Below, piece by piece: positions 35,359 through 42,115 of a stretch of 64,000 bases of DNA. The DNA is taken from positions 27,955-91,954 of the forward strand of contig JBGSVW010000034.1 of the NCBI GenBank assembly GCA_041752735.1, written 5' to 3'. Below the pieces are notes generated by a model, which was not told the origin of the DNA, ran no database searches, and saw nothing but the letters and a program-made list of their open reading frames with translations. This stretch comes from UBA1422 sp041752735 (GTDB lineage Bacteria; Bacillota; Clostridia; Peptostreptococcales; Anaerovoracaceae). A program made the translations under genes and the position numbers. The first letter of the stretch is position 1; each line of letters begins with the position of its first letter.

Positions 35359-36140
35359 TCATACTCCTTCTTGCAAATTTCTTGGCAATAGTTTTTGATT
35401 TTATTATTTCTATTATGTAAAAACTCAATATTGTTTTTCTTATACACCAAATACTCTTCAACAGTCAATGGCAATGGATTGCTGATGAACCCTTGAAACG
35501 GCAGAAAGAATTTGATTTTGGAGAAGTTGTTAATTTCTTTGTCTTCTACCAAATCTTGCAGCAGAAAAAATTCACAATAGCCTTTAAAGTCCTCAAACAA
35601 TGAGAAAAAATCATCATATCTTTCTATGGTATTCTTCAGTGGGCTATCTTCACCTATATAATATCTTCGTATGCATTCCAATGTTAAGTCTATCCTATCA
35701 TTGATTTTTCTGTTCATCCCTCTTTCTTGATTCATGGTATTTAATCCATCAATTCGGTTCCCCGGGAAAATCATGATTCCACCTATGGTATAAGCAAGAC
35801 CATAAAAGTAATTCATCTCATCAATTGGAATTTGTTCGATGATATGCTGGGTTCTTTTCCAATAAAAATATGTATGGATCACAGAATCACTTGCCAAATA
35901 GAATTCGCCAAGGTGTGACTTATGATATAAATATGCTCCCTCTATCGTATCATCAAGGATGAAAGGTTCGCCATTTGGCAGCGTCTTGCTCCATAATAAT
36001 TTGTGGTATTGCCTCAACGTTTTGCTGGCAAAATCAGGGTCTTTTCCCCCTGAATCTGTTCTGACGTCAAAACTAATATCAATAAGCTCATTGGCGTTGA
36101 GTGCTATTGATGAATTCAATTTGTTCCCTTGATAAGCCAT
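35355..36140 (-). CDS. DUF6994-like protein of unknown function
   Basis: Predicted 261-aa protein. It resembles a conserved family of unknown function found in many bacteria, recognisable by LRQYHKLLWSKTLPNGEPF, GAYLYHKSHLGEF, ASDSVIHTYFYWKR, YTIGGIMIFPGNRID and LTLECIRRYY. No catalytic role is established. It is translationally coupled to the nuclease-like chimera downstream (ATGA overlap), so the two once formed a unit. Lower GC than the metabolic genes around it suggests acquisition. Two direct repeats lie upstream of its start. The family name is from memory. Confidence 0.7.
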   Translation of the reverse strand: MAYQGNKLNSSIALNANELIDISFDVRTDSGGKDPDFASKTLRQYHKLLWSKTLPNGEPFILDDTIEGAYLYHKSHLGEFYLASDSVIHTYFYWKRTQHIIEQIPIDEMNYFYGLAYTIGGIMIFPGNRIDGLNTMNQERGMNRKINDRIDLTLECIRRYYIGEDSPLKNTIERYDDFFSLFEDFKGYCEFFLLQDLVEDKEINNFSKIKFFLPFQGFISNPLPLTVEEYLVYKKNNIEFLHNRNNKIKNYCQEICKKEYE

Positions 36141-36193
36141 TTTTTAGCCTCCATTAGATAATGAGCCATTGTCGTCAATGAATACTTTCCTCT

Positions 36194-36232
36194 CCAAACG
36201 ACGATAAAACCGCTTCAAACGACTGTAAAACG
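36194..36232. promoter_or_regulatory. Pair of 16-bp direct repeats upstream of the DUF6994-like gene
   Basis: On + the motif CAAACGAC-NN-TAAAAC occurs twice, 22 bp apart start to start (about 36195 and 36217), 55-90 bp upstream of the - strand start at 36140. Two helical turns of spacing suggests an operator. Confidence 0.45.
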
Positions 36233-36250
36233 ATTTTATTTTTATAGGTG

Positions 36251-36420
36251 TTGACAATTATATTCATACCCTTTAATCTAACGATGTGCTAAAAACTGTG
36301 TTTCTGATTTTTAGCAAATCGGTTTTTTAGTCTTGGGGTCAAGCGCTCCTGCGCAAGCAGGGGCGCTTGCTATGTATTGGGTAGCATATTTACAAAAAAA
36401 CAAAGTCAGGCGAATTTCGC
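36251..36420 (+). ncRNA. Candidate structured non-coding RNA
   Basis: A + strand promoter (TTGACA-17-TAATCT, 36251-36279) faces a stretch without ORFs that holds three hairpins. TGCTAAAAA / TTTTTAGCA spans 36286-36315 and is followed by TTTTTT. A strong 13-bp stem CAAGCGCTCCTGC / GCAGGGGCGCTTG spans 36340-36369 with a GCAA tetraloop (GNRA type). AAGTCAGGCGA / TCGCCTAACTT lies near 36391-36416. On - the last hairpin is followed by TTTGTTTTTTT and could be a terminator. No known RNA family recognised. Confidence 0.35.
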
Positions 36421-36603
36421 CTAACTTCATTTCATATCATATGCACTTGATTTGTACTTGATATTTCTTCTGATTTCCCAATTTCATATATCCCGCCCTC
36501 TGAGAATAATTTTACCCTTTTATTCTAATCTTTTCAAGCAAATCATTTGTACTCTCAAGTCTTATTATGCGCTCGAGAAGATGCGATAAGTGGTACAGTA
36601 ACT

Positions 36604-36634
36604 AAAAAAATGGCCGGTTTCCCGACCATTTCTC
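36604..36634 (-). terminator. Terminator of the HTH gene
   Basis: On the - strand AAATGGTCGG-GAAA-CCGGCCATTT is followed by TTTT, directly after the stop at 36642. Confidence 0.8.
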
Positions 36635-36641
36635 AATGCCT

Positions 36642-36935
36642 CTATGCCTTTTTTTCTTTCATTGGAACAAATTCCACTCTAAGTATCATCCCCATACCAT
36701 CTGCCAATCTGTTTAATGTTCGTATGGAGGGGTTGCAGTTTCCAGTCTCCATCTTACTGATATCCGCCTGGTTAATACCTGTTACTTGCGAAAGCTGCTT
36801 TTGTGTGAGTTGGCTTTTTCTTCGGGCTTCAACAATTGCGCGCATAATCTGATACTCAGGCTCCAAAGATTTCCATTCAGCCTCAAACATTGGATCTTTC
36901 ATATGTTGTTTTAAATATTTTTGAAAATCACTCAT
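36642..36935 (-). CDS. HigA-like XRE antitoxin / transcriptional regulator
   Basis: Predicted 97-aa protein with a C-terminal XRE helix-turn-helix (SQLTQKQLSQVTGINQADISKMETGNCNPSIRTLNRLADGMGMIL). The N-terminal helix region (FQKYLKQHMKDPMFEAEWKSLEPEYQIMRAI) is typical of HigA-type antitoxins. ATG 36935 has AAAGGGGTG six bases upstream. Upstream in another frame, overlapping by eight bases, is a 29-codon fragment that resembles a toxin C-terminus, as in HigBA operons where the toxin comes first. No complete toxin is present, so this is likely an orphan antitoxin. Confidence 0.85.
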   Translation of the reverse strand: MSDFQKYLKQHMKDPMFEAEWKSLEPEYQIMRAIVEARRKSQLTQKQLSQVTGINQADISKMETGNCNPSIRTLNRLADGMGMILRVEFVPMKEKKA

Positions 36936-37017
36936 TTGCTTCACCCCTTTCTTGAAGATAATCTGTTCTGCATTGCTTGGCATAATCTAAGACTGCCTTA
37001 TATGTTATATCCCATAT
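36928..37017 (-). pseudogene. Probable remnant of a RelE/HigB (Gp49-like) toxin
   Basis: The frame between a TAA (37018-37020) and the TGA (36928-36930) reads DITYKAVLDYAKQCRTDYLQ and ends ERGEANE, which looks like the C-terminal helix of a Gp49-type toxin. It has no start codon and only 29 codons. Overlap with the antitoxin start is as in intact toxin-antitoxin operons. Confidence 0.4.
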
Positions 37018-37094
37018 TTATTATACTGCTGCTGTTTCACTGTGTCAATTATTTTTCATCAACCCCTTACCAATTCAATCGTCACCCCCCTCGG

Positions 37095-37140
37095 TTGACG
37101 TTTCCCCGAATCCTTGGTATAATTGTATTAAATTTAATAC
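37095..37140 (+). promoter_or_regulatory. Promoter with a perfect 16-bp palindrome at the transcription start
   Basis: TTGACG and TATAAT are 17 bases apart (37095-37123). GTATTAAATTTAATAC (37125-37140) is a perfect palindrome sitting at the expected +1, a classic repressor position. Confidence 0.75.
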
Positions 37141-37190
37141 AAGATTTTCCGGTTGGGCAGGGAACTGCTTCAAGTTTTGGCTTCAGGGTG

Positions 37191-37227
37191 GAGAGCTTAG
37201 TCTTAGGATTAGGCTCTCTTTTTATTT
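37191..37227 (+). terminator. Leader terminator/attenuator of the decarboxylase operon
   Basis: GAGAGCTTAG and GATTAGGCTCTC pair to a 10-bp stem (with two G-U) and are followed by TTTTTATTT. It lies in the leader, about 60 nt before the small gamma-like gene, so it could attenuate the operon. Confidence 0.6.
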
Positions 37228-37285
37228 CCCTCTACATCCCATCCCCATTTGGAACTTGCGGTATGCCGCGAAAGGAGGAACTGTT

Positions 37286-37429
37286 ATGAGCGTTGGCGAA
37301 AGTATTATGGTCGCATTGTTCATTATCATGGTTGTGTTCACAATCTTGATCTGCTTATATGTTGTCATTAAGCTGTTTTCGTTTTTGGTTCAGGTAGTTG
37401 AAAAAGCAATTGCCAAACCCGTCGCATAG
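37286..37429 (+). CDS. Small OadG-like subunit of a Na+-pump decarboxylase
   Basis: Predicted 47-aa protein with one membrane helix (about residues 8-30) and the OadG-type pattern MVALFIIMVVFTILICLYVVIKLFS. In Na+-translocating decarboxylases the gamma subunit anchors the complex. It has a good GGAGG site and is followed 28 bp later by a beta-subunit gene. Short even for the family. Confidence 0.7.
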   Translation: MSVGESIMVALFIIMVVFTILICLYVVIKLFSFLVQVVEKAIAKPVA

Positions 37430-37457
37430 TCGGCATTGATGAAAAGGAGAAATATTC

Positions 37458-38568
37458 ATGTTCCAAGAAGCTCTCTATAGTCTATTTGCCGACTCTGGGT
37501 TTGCAGCCTTTACCTATCAAAATCTCATCATGGTTTTTGTGGCTTGCATTCTTATCTTGTTGGCTATTGTAAAAAAATTCGAACCGCTGCTGTTGTTACC
37601 CATCGCCTTTGGTGTGCTTTTGGCCAACCTGCCTCTTTCGGGGTTGATGGATGGTCCTGTGGACGGTGCTCCCGGCGGTCTTTTGTACTACCTGTATCAG
37701 GGTGTAAAGTTGGGAATCTATCCTTCCTTAATCTTCCTGGGCGTTGGTGCCATGACGGATTTTGGTCCGCTGATTGCCCGCCCAATTAGTTTGCTTTTAG
37801 GCGCGGCTGCCCAAATCGGCATCGCTGTGGCCTTTGTCCTGGCGATTTTCCTGGGCTTTGCTCCGGCGGAAGCGGCCTCCATCGGCATCATCGGTGGTGC
37901 GGATGGCCCGACTGCCATCTTCTTGACTGCTAAGCTAGCGCCACAGCTGCTTCCATCCATCGCCATTGCCGCCTATTCGTATATGGCTCTGATTCCGGTA
38001 ATCCAGCCGCCCCTTATGCGGCTTTTGACCACAAAAAAAGAGCGCCAGATTGAGATGGCTCAACTTCGTCAGGTTTCCAAACTTGAGAAAGTTTGTTTCC
38101 CGATTTTAGTCTCCATCCTTTGCATCCTGCTGCTCCCGGCGGTTGCGCCGCTGATTGGGATGCTGATGTTAGGAAATCTTTTCCGTGAATCAGGTGTTGT
38201 GGAACGGTTGTCTTCCACCGCTCAAAATGCGCTGATTAATATCGTAACCATCTTTTTAGGCTTGACGGTAGGTGCTGCGGCCGGAAACTCTTAAGGTTAT
38301 TGCGCTGGGCCTCATTGCCTTTGCTGCTGCAACCGTAGGTGGTCTGATTTTTGGGAAACTGCTTTGCCTGCTTTCCGGTGGAAAGATCAATCCTCTGATT
38401 GGGTCAGCCGGTGTCTCGGCAGTACCCATGGCCGCCCGGGTTTCTCAGATAGAGGGGCAGCGTGCCCGTCCTTCGAACTTCTTGCTTATGCATGCCATGG
38501 GTCCCAATGTGGCCGGTGTCATCGGATCAGCCGTCGCAGCTGGGATATTGCTTTCCCTGTTCGGGTAA
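37458..38568 (+). pseudogene. Na+-translocating decarboxylase beta subunit, frameshifted
   Basis: Beta subunit of the oxaloacetate/glutaconyl-CoA/methylmalonyl-CoA decarboxylase Na+ pump, about 370 codons in two frames. The first frame (37458-38294) carries the signature GGADGPTAIF and ends GLTVGAAAGNS-stop. The second frame (from about 38272) continues with RPETLKVIALG, NPLIGSAGVSAVPMAARVSQIEG and NFLLMHAMGPNVAGVIGSA. Compared with the family about seven residues are missing at the junction, so a deletion of roughly 20 or 22 bp is likely, unless it is a sequence error. No alpha (carboxyltransferase) or biotin subunit is nearby. Probably a dying remnant. Confidence 0.8.
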
Positions 38569-38632
38569 AGTCTAACCAAACGCTAGATATCAAATGCTAA
38601 ATGCTAAGTATCAAATGCCAAATAGCAAACGC

Positions 38633-38667
38633 AAAAGCCCACCCGGCAAGGGTGGGCTTTTATTTTC
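38633..38667. terminator. Terminator after the decarboxylase genes
   Basis: AAAAGCCCACCC-GGCAA-GGGTGGGCTTTT is a perfect 12-bp stem with T-runs, between convergent genes. Confidence 0.88.
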
Positions 38668-38681
38668 TCTTACAATTGACT

Positions 38682-39122
38682 TTAGCTCTCTTCTGGGCCT
38701 TTGCTTCTTACCAACTCCACCAGCATATTCCGCCTTTGCACATACTTTTGGGCACGGGTCTTGTCTGCGTGGGAAGGCGAGTCAAACCTTGTAATATCAG
38801 TGTTATGTTCCAGGTCAGCCATCTTCACTTTAATCGCCAAAGGATTTTCTACAATCCTTCTCAAATAATCCTCATAGGATTCTCCCTTGCGTTTCGTTAG
38901 TGCCTCAACGGCATCCACGATGCTTCTTGGAAAGAAAACAGACAATTGGTCTTGGCTAAAGTCGGTATCTTCAAAAATGTCATGAAGCCACGCCACGGTT
39001 TTTTCTTCTGTGCCAATCACTTTGGCCGCAACCGCTTCAAGGTGCTTAACATACGGCTTCCCTGCCTTGTCAATCTGATCCTTGTGCGCAATGATTGCGA
39101 TTTCTCGTGCAATTTTAATCAT
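38682..39122 (-). CDS. HD-domain protein resembling small alarmone hydrolases
   Basis: Predicted 146-aa HD-domain phosphohydrolase. The pattern KAGKPYVKHLEAVA, VAWLHDIFEDTDFS, FFPRSIVDAVEALTKRKGESYEDYL and AIKVKMADLEHNTD matches the hydrolase half of RelA/SpoT and the stand-alone (p)ppGpp hydrolases (MESH1/SAH). Metal ligands H, HD and the later D are present. It may degrade (p)ppGpp or a related nucleotide; no synthetase is nearby. ATG 39122 has a GGGGGT site; the longer ORF is rejected. Confidence 0.82.
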   Translation of the reverse strand: MIKIAREIAIIAHKDQIDKAGKPYVKHLEAVAAKVIGTEEKTVAWLHDIFEDTDFSQDQLSVFFPRSIVDAVEALTKRKGESYEDYLRRIVENPLAIKVKMADLEHNTDITRFDSPSHADKTRAQKYVQRRNMLVELVRSKGPEES

Positions 39123-39199
39123 AATAATACCCCCAAATATAATAGTGAATCTAGTATAGCACACTGTTGCCCTGTGCACAATTGGTTCATATTTTTTTG

Positions 39200-39230
39200 T
39201 AAAAAAAGAGGCGCATTTTTTAGCGCCTTG
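39200..39230 (-). terminator. Terminator of the 54-aa gene
   Basis: On the - strand AGGCGC-TAAAAAAT-GCGCCT is followed by TTTTTTT. Confidence 0.8.
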
Positions 39231-39238
39231 CTTTTCTA

Positions 39239-39403
39239 CTATTCCTTTGCACTTTTAAACACATCCAAAATCTTGTTGCCCAGCATGACTAGTCCGCCTA
39301 GGACAATCAGCGTCGCGCCAAGTCCTACTGCGCCGGCGGTGGTGGCCGTTCTTCCGGTTCCGCCAACCTTAAGGTTCGGGTTAATGGTAAAATTCTTTTT
39401 CAT
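39239..39403 (-). CDS. Small glycine-rich single-pass membrane protein
   Basis: Predicted 54-aa protein with a polar N-terminus (MKKNFTINPNLKVGGTGR) and one membrane helix rich in Gly and Leu (AVGLGATLIVLGGLVMLG, about residues 25-42). A clear AAGGAG site precedes the ATG and a terminator follows the stop, so it is a complete gene. Function unknown. Confidence 0.65.
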   Translation of the reverse strand: MKKNFTINPNLKVGGTGRTATTAGAVGLGATLIVLGGLVMLGNKILDVFKSAKE

Positions 39404-39603
39404 AATCTATCTCCTTGGTTATATTCGGTTCACGCCGCGTTTCGCAGGTGATTCAATGCGGTTGTTCTATTACCATTTTACGCCTAAAACATCAAATAAT
39501 CAAGTTCACCAAAGGAAAGGACATACCATTTCCATGGCATGCCCAATCATAAAACCCCTATTTCACTAATTAATGCTTTCTAATAACCTTTGTTCCCCAA
39601 TTG

Positions 39604-40254
39604 CTATTTCTTTTTTCTGCTCTCGAAATCTTCGTCGATTTTCGCCTTCCAGTCGGCGCTCATTTTCTTGTTCACCCGAAATTGATCGATGCTACTGCAC
39701 ACGACATCAAAGTTCATTGCCACGCCTGCGGCATCTGCGTGGTAACTTGCTGATTGGCACTCAGAAATCCCAAACCGCTCGGCTTCAGCAGCCGCATCGA
39801 TGTTGGCTCCCAGGAAAATGAATTCCCAGCCGTGCTTGGTCTTTTGCTTTTCAATCATCTTCTTGATTTCGTCATAGCGGAAATGGCGGCTGGCGTTTTC
39901 CATACCATCTGTAGTGATGACAAACAAGGTATTTTCCGGGCGATCTTCATCTCTGGCATAGCGATGGACGTTGCCGATGTGGCGGATGGCGAATCCCACG
40001 GCATCCAGCAGCGCGGTGGAACCACGAACATAATATTCTTTTTCAGTCAAGGGTTCCATCTTCTTAATGTCCCTTCGGTCGTGGATGACTTCCGACTCGT
40101 TGTCGAAAACCACTGTGGACACCAAGGCGTCGCCCTTCACTTTCTTTTGCTTTTCCAGCATGGCATTGAAGCCACCGATGGTGTCGCCTTCCAGGCCTGT
40201 CATGGACCCGCTTCTGTCAAGTATAAAGACTAGTTCTGTTAAATCCTTCTTCAT
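39604..40254 (-). CDS. Von Willebrand factor A domain protein
   Basis: Predicted 216-aa vWA protein. The metal-ion-dependent adhesion site is complete: DRSGS at residues 13-17, a conserved threonine/serine in RGSTALLDAVG and an aspartate in ITTDGMEN. The rest has no recognised domain. Cytoplasmic vWA proteins often work as partners of AAA+ or helicase proteins. It lies after the terminator of the macro-domain operon, so it is probably a separate transcript, but its neighbours suggest a linked role. AGGAGG precedes the ATG. Confidence 0.88.
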   Translation of the reverse strand: MKKDLTELVFILDRSGSMTGLEGDTIGGFNAMLEKQKKVKGDALVSTVVFDNESEVIHDRRDIKKMEPLTEKEYYVRGSTALLDAVGFAIRHIGNVHRYARDEDRPENTLFVITTDGMENASRHFRYDEIKKMIEKQKTKHGWEFIFLGANIDAAAEAERFGISECQSASYHADAAGVAMNFDVVCSSIDQFRVNKKMSADWKAKIDEDFESRKKK

Positions 40255-40330
40255 AATATTTCCCTCCTTTAATTTTGGTTTCTTATGATGGGCTCATTCT
40301 AACAAAAGGAAAGAGGGAAAAGGTCAATTG

Positions 40331-40356
40331 AAAAGCGACATTTTCATGTCGCTTTT
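40331..40356 (-). terminator. Terminator of the macro-domain operon
   Basis: AAAAGCGACAT-TTTC-ATGTCGCTTTT is a perfect 11-bp stem. It lies 50 bp past the stop of the macro-domain gene. Confidence 0.85.
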
Positions 40357-40404
40357 GTTGATTATTTCGTCAGGTTTTTGTTTGTGTTAGCAGTCGTTTG
40401 GTTG

Positions 40405-41625
40405 TTAAAAAGTCAAATCCATGCCGAATAGGGTAATCTTGATTTGATACAAATCATAAATTCCGTTTTCGATAAAGAATCGTATGGCCACATCCATGCG
40501 GATGCCGTCGCTGAGGGTATAGCCTGCAGCCTTCAGAAGATCCATGGTTTGATCCATGTTTAGCTCCAGGGCGATGGCGAAGGCCAACACGGTGTTCTTG
40601 TTAGGCTGGTAGTTTCTTTGCGTTCGAATTCTACTGAAAAGTTGGCGGCTTTGGCCGGCCTTATTGTAAACGTCCGAATCTTTCATGCCTGTTTTGTCAA
40701 TGAGTCGGAGCAACATTTCAGAAAACGTCTCCGCACCGGGTACCCGCCCACCAATGATTGCATCTAGGTCTTTCTTCGAAGTAGGGGGGATTACAGCTGC
40801 GCCAGGCTTCATTCTGGCATCTGGGCGGCGCTCTCTGGCAGCATGGTCTGCCCCGGAGCCGTCTAAGGACCATCTGACTTCTTTGGCATTGATGGCATCG
40901 TCTTCTAGGTCCCGACGACTTTCTTCGCTTAACTCTTCGGGGTCCTCCAGGGACCACATGATTTTGCTGGCTGGCTCTACTTGCTTCTCAGACAGAGCAT
41001 CCTCGGATTCGGCCCGCTTGTAAAAGTTCGGCACATAATCAATCCGGCGCATGTCCTCGTCTTCCAGCAAGTCGATGCCGGCGTCTTTTGGGGTTGTCTC
41101 CACATAATGCTCATCCACATAAGCTTTCACGTCATCAAAGAGTTTGGTGGAAAGCACATAGGATTCAGGATCGTAAACCACTAAGGTTACATCCATATCG
41201 TATTGCATGAGAAATTCGCTGATGGCGGAAACCGCAATCTGCATGGATGTTTCTCTGGGACATGCATAAACGCCGGTGCTGATCATGGGGAAGGCGATGG
41301 ACTCGCAGGAAAGTTGCCTGGCCAGGTGCAGACACTTGGTGTAGCAGGACTTCAACTTTTCCTCTTGGTTTGGTTCTTCCTTCCGGCAATCCGGTCCTAC
41401 GGTGTGAAAGACATACTTGGCCAACAGGTCGAAAGCCCGGGAATACCGGACGTCTCCAACGGCGATGTCGCCAATCTTTTTTCTTGCTTCAATGAGTCTG
41501 GGTCCTGCTGCCACGTGAATGGCGGCATCCACCCCGTCCCCGATGAGGGCATGGGGGTTTGCGGAGTTGACGATAACGTCCGCGCTGAAATGTGTAATGT
41601 CGTCCCGTACTATTTTAAATGGCAT
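40405..41625 (-). CDS. Macro-domain (ADP-ribose-binding) protein with a C-terminal HTH-like region
   Basis: Predicted 406-aa protein. Residues 1 to about 175 are a macro domain: VIVNSANPHALIGDGVDAAIHVAAGP, then AFPMISTGVYACPRE, the ADP-ribose-binding loops; proteins of this type bind or remove ADP-ribose. Residues about 200-300 are acidic and probably disordered, with two copies of a KIMWSLEDPEEL / EVRWSLDGSGAD motif. Residues about 310-406 are helical and resemble an XRE/lambda-repressor-like domain (YNKAGQSRQLFSRIRTQRNYQPNKNTVLAFAIALEL). It is the last gene of a four-gene operon with a RecQ-like helicase. Role in ADP-ribose signalling or defence is inferred. Confidence 0.85.
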   Translation of the reverse strand: MPFKIVRDDITHFSADVIVNSANPHALIGDGVDAAIHVAAGPRLIEARKKIGDIAVGDVRYSRAFDLLAKYVFHTVGPDCRKEEPNQEEKLKSCYTKCLHLARQLSCESIAFPMISTGVYACPRETSMQIAVSAISEFLMQYDMDVTLVVYDPESYVLSTKLFDDVKAYVDEHYVETTPKDAGIDLLEDEDMRRIDYVPNFYKRAESEDALSEKQVEPASKIMWSLEDPEELSEESRRDLEDDAINAKEVRWSLDGSGADHAARERRPDARMKPGAAVIPPTSKKDLDAIIGGRVPGAETFSEMLLRLIDKTGMKDSDVYNKAGQSRQLFSRIRTQRNYQPNKNTVLAFAIALELNMDQTMDLLKAAGYTLSDGIRMDVAIRFFIENGIYDLYQIKITLFGMDLTF

Positions 41626-41674
41626 AGATGTTCTCCTTTTCTTCTGTCCAGCATTTATGAATATCTAAGAGCAA

Positions 41675-42115
41675 TTAGACAATGAATGAAATTCCAATCC
41701 CTGCCGCTGCTAATACAGCTATTATGATCTGTGCAATAACATTTTTTTTGCATTTACCCATTAGAAGCTCCAATTTTACCTGAAGTTCCGAATTTTTGTT
41801 ATCAACAATTTGAATTTCACTGGAAACGGATTTGAATTTCTCACGAATTGTTGTAAAAACCTTCTCAATGCTAACAATTTTTTCATCAATCTGATTTATG
41901 TGATTCTCATGCCCGGCTAAAACCTTTTCAATGCTAACAATTTTTTCATCAATCTGATTTATGTGATTCGCGTGCCCGGCTAAAGCCTCCTCATGCTGAA
42001 TTGTTTTCTCATTTGCGCCATGAATCTTGGCTACCAAATCAGATACATCCATTATGACTCGTTGGAATTCCAGTATTTCATTTTCTAGGTTTTCAAGATT
42101 AATTCTCTCTGTCAT
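41675..42115 (-). CDS. Coiled-coil protein with a C-terminal membrane anchor
   Basis: Predicted 146-aa protein made almost entirely of coiled coil (about residues 1-115) and ending in one membrane helix (NVIAQIIIAVLAAAGIGISFIV), i.e. tail-anchored. It contains a 21-residue tandem repeat (GHxNHINQIDEKIVSIEKV plus two), three heptads long. It overlaps the end of the helicase gene by 17 bp and precedes the macro-domain gene by 49 bp. It could recruit the helicase operon products to the membrane. No family recognised. Confidence 0.75.
   Translation of the reverse strand: MTERINLENLENEILEFQRVIMDVSDLVAKIHGANEKTIQHEEALAGHANHINQIDEKIVSIEKVLAGHENHINQIDEKIVSIEKVFTTIREKFKSVSSEIQIVDNKNSELQVKLELLMGKCKKNVIAQIIIAVLAAAGIGISFIV
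41860..41985. repeat. Tandem duplication of 63 bp within the coiled-coil gene
   Basis: Two copies (41860-41922 and 41923-41985) differ at only a few bases. 63 bp equals 21 codons or three heptads, so copy number can change without breaking frame or coil. Confidence 0.9.
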
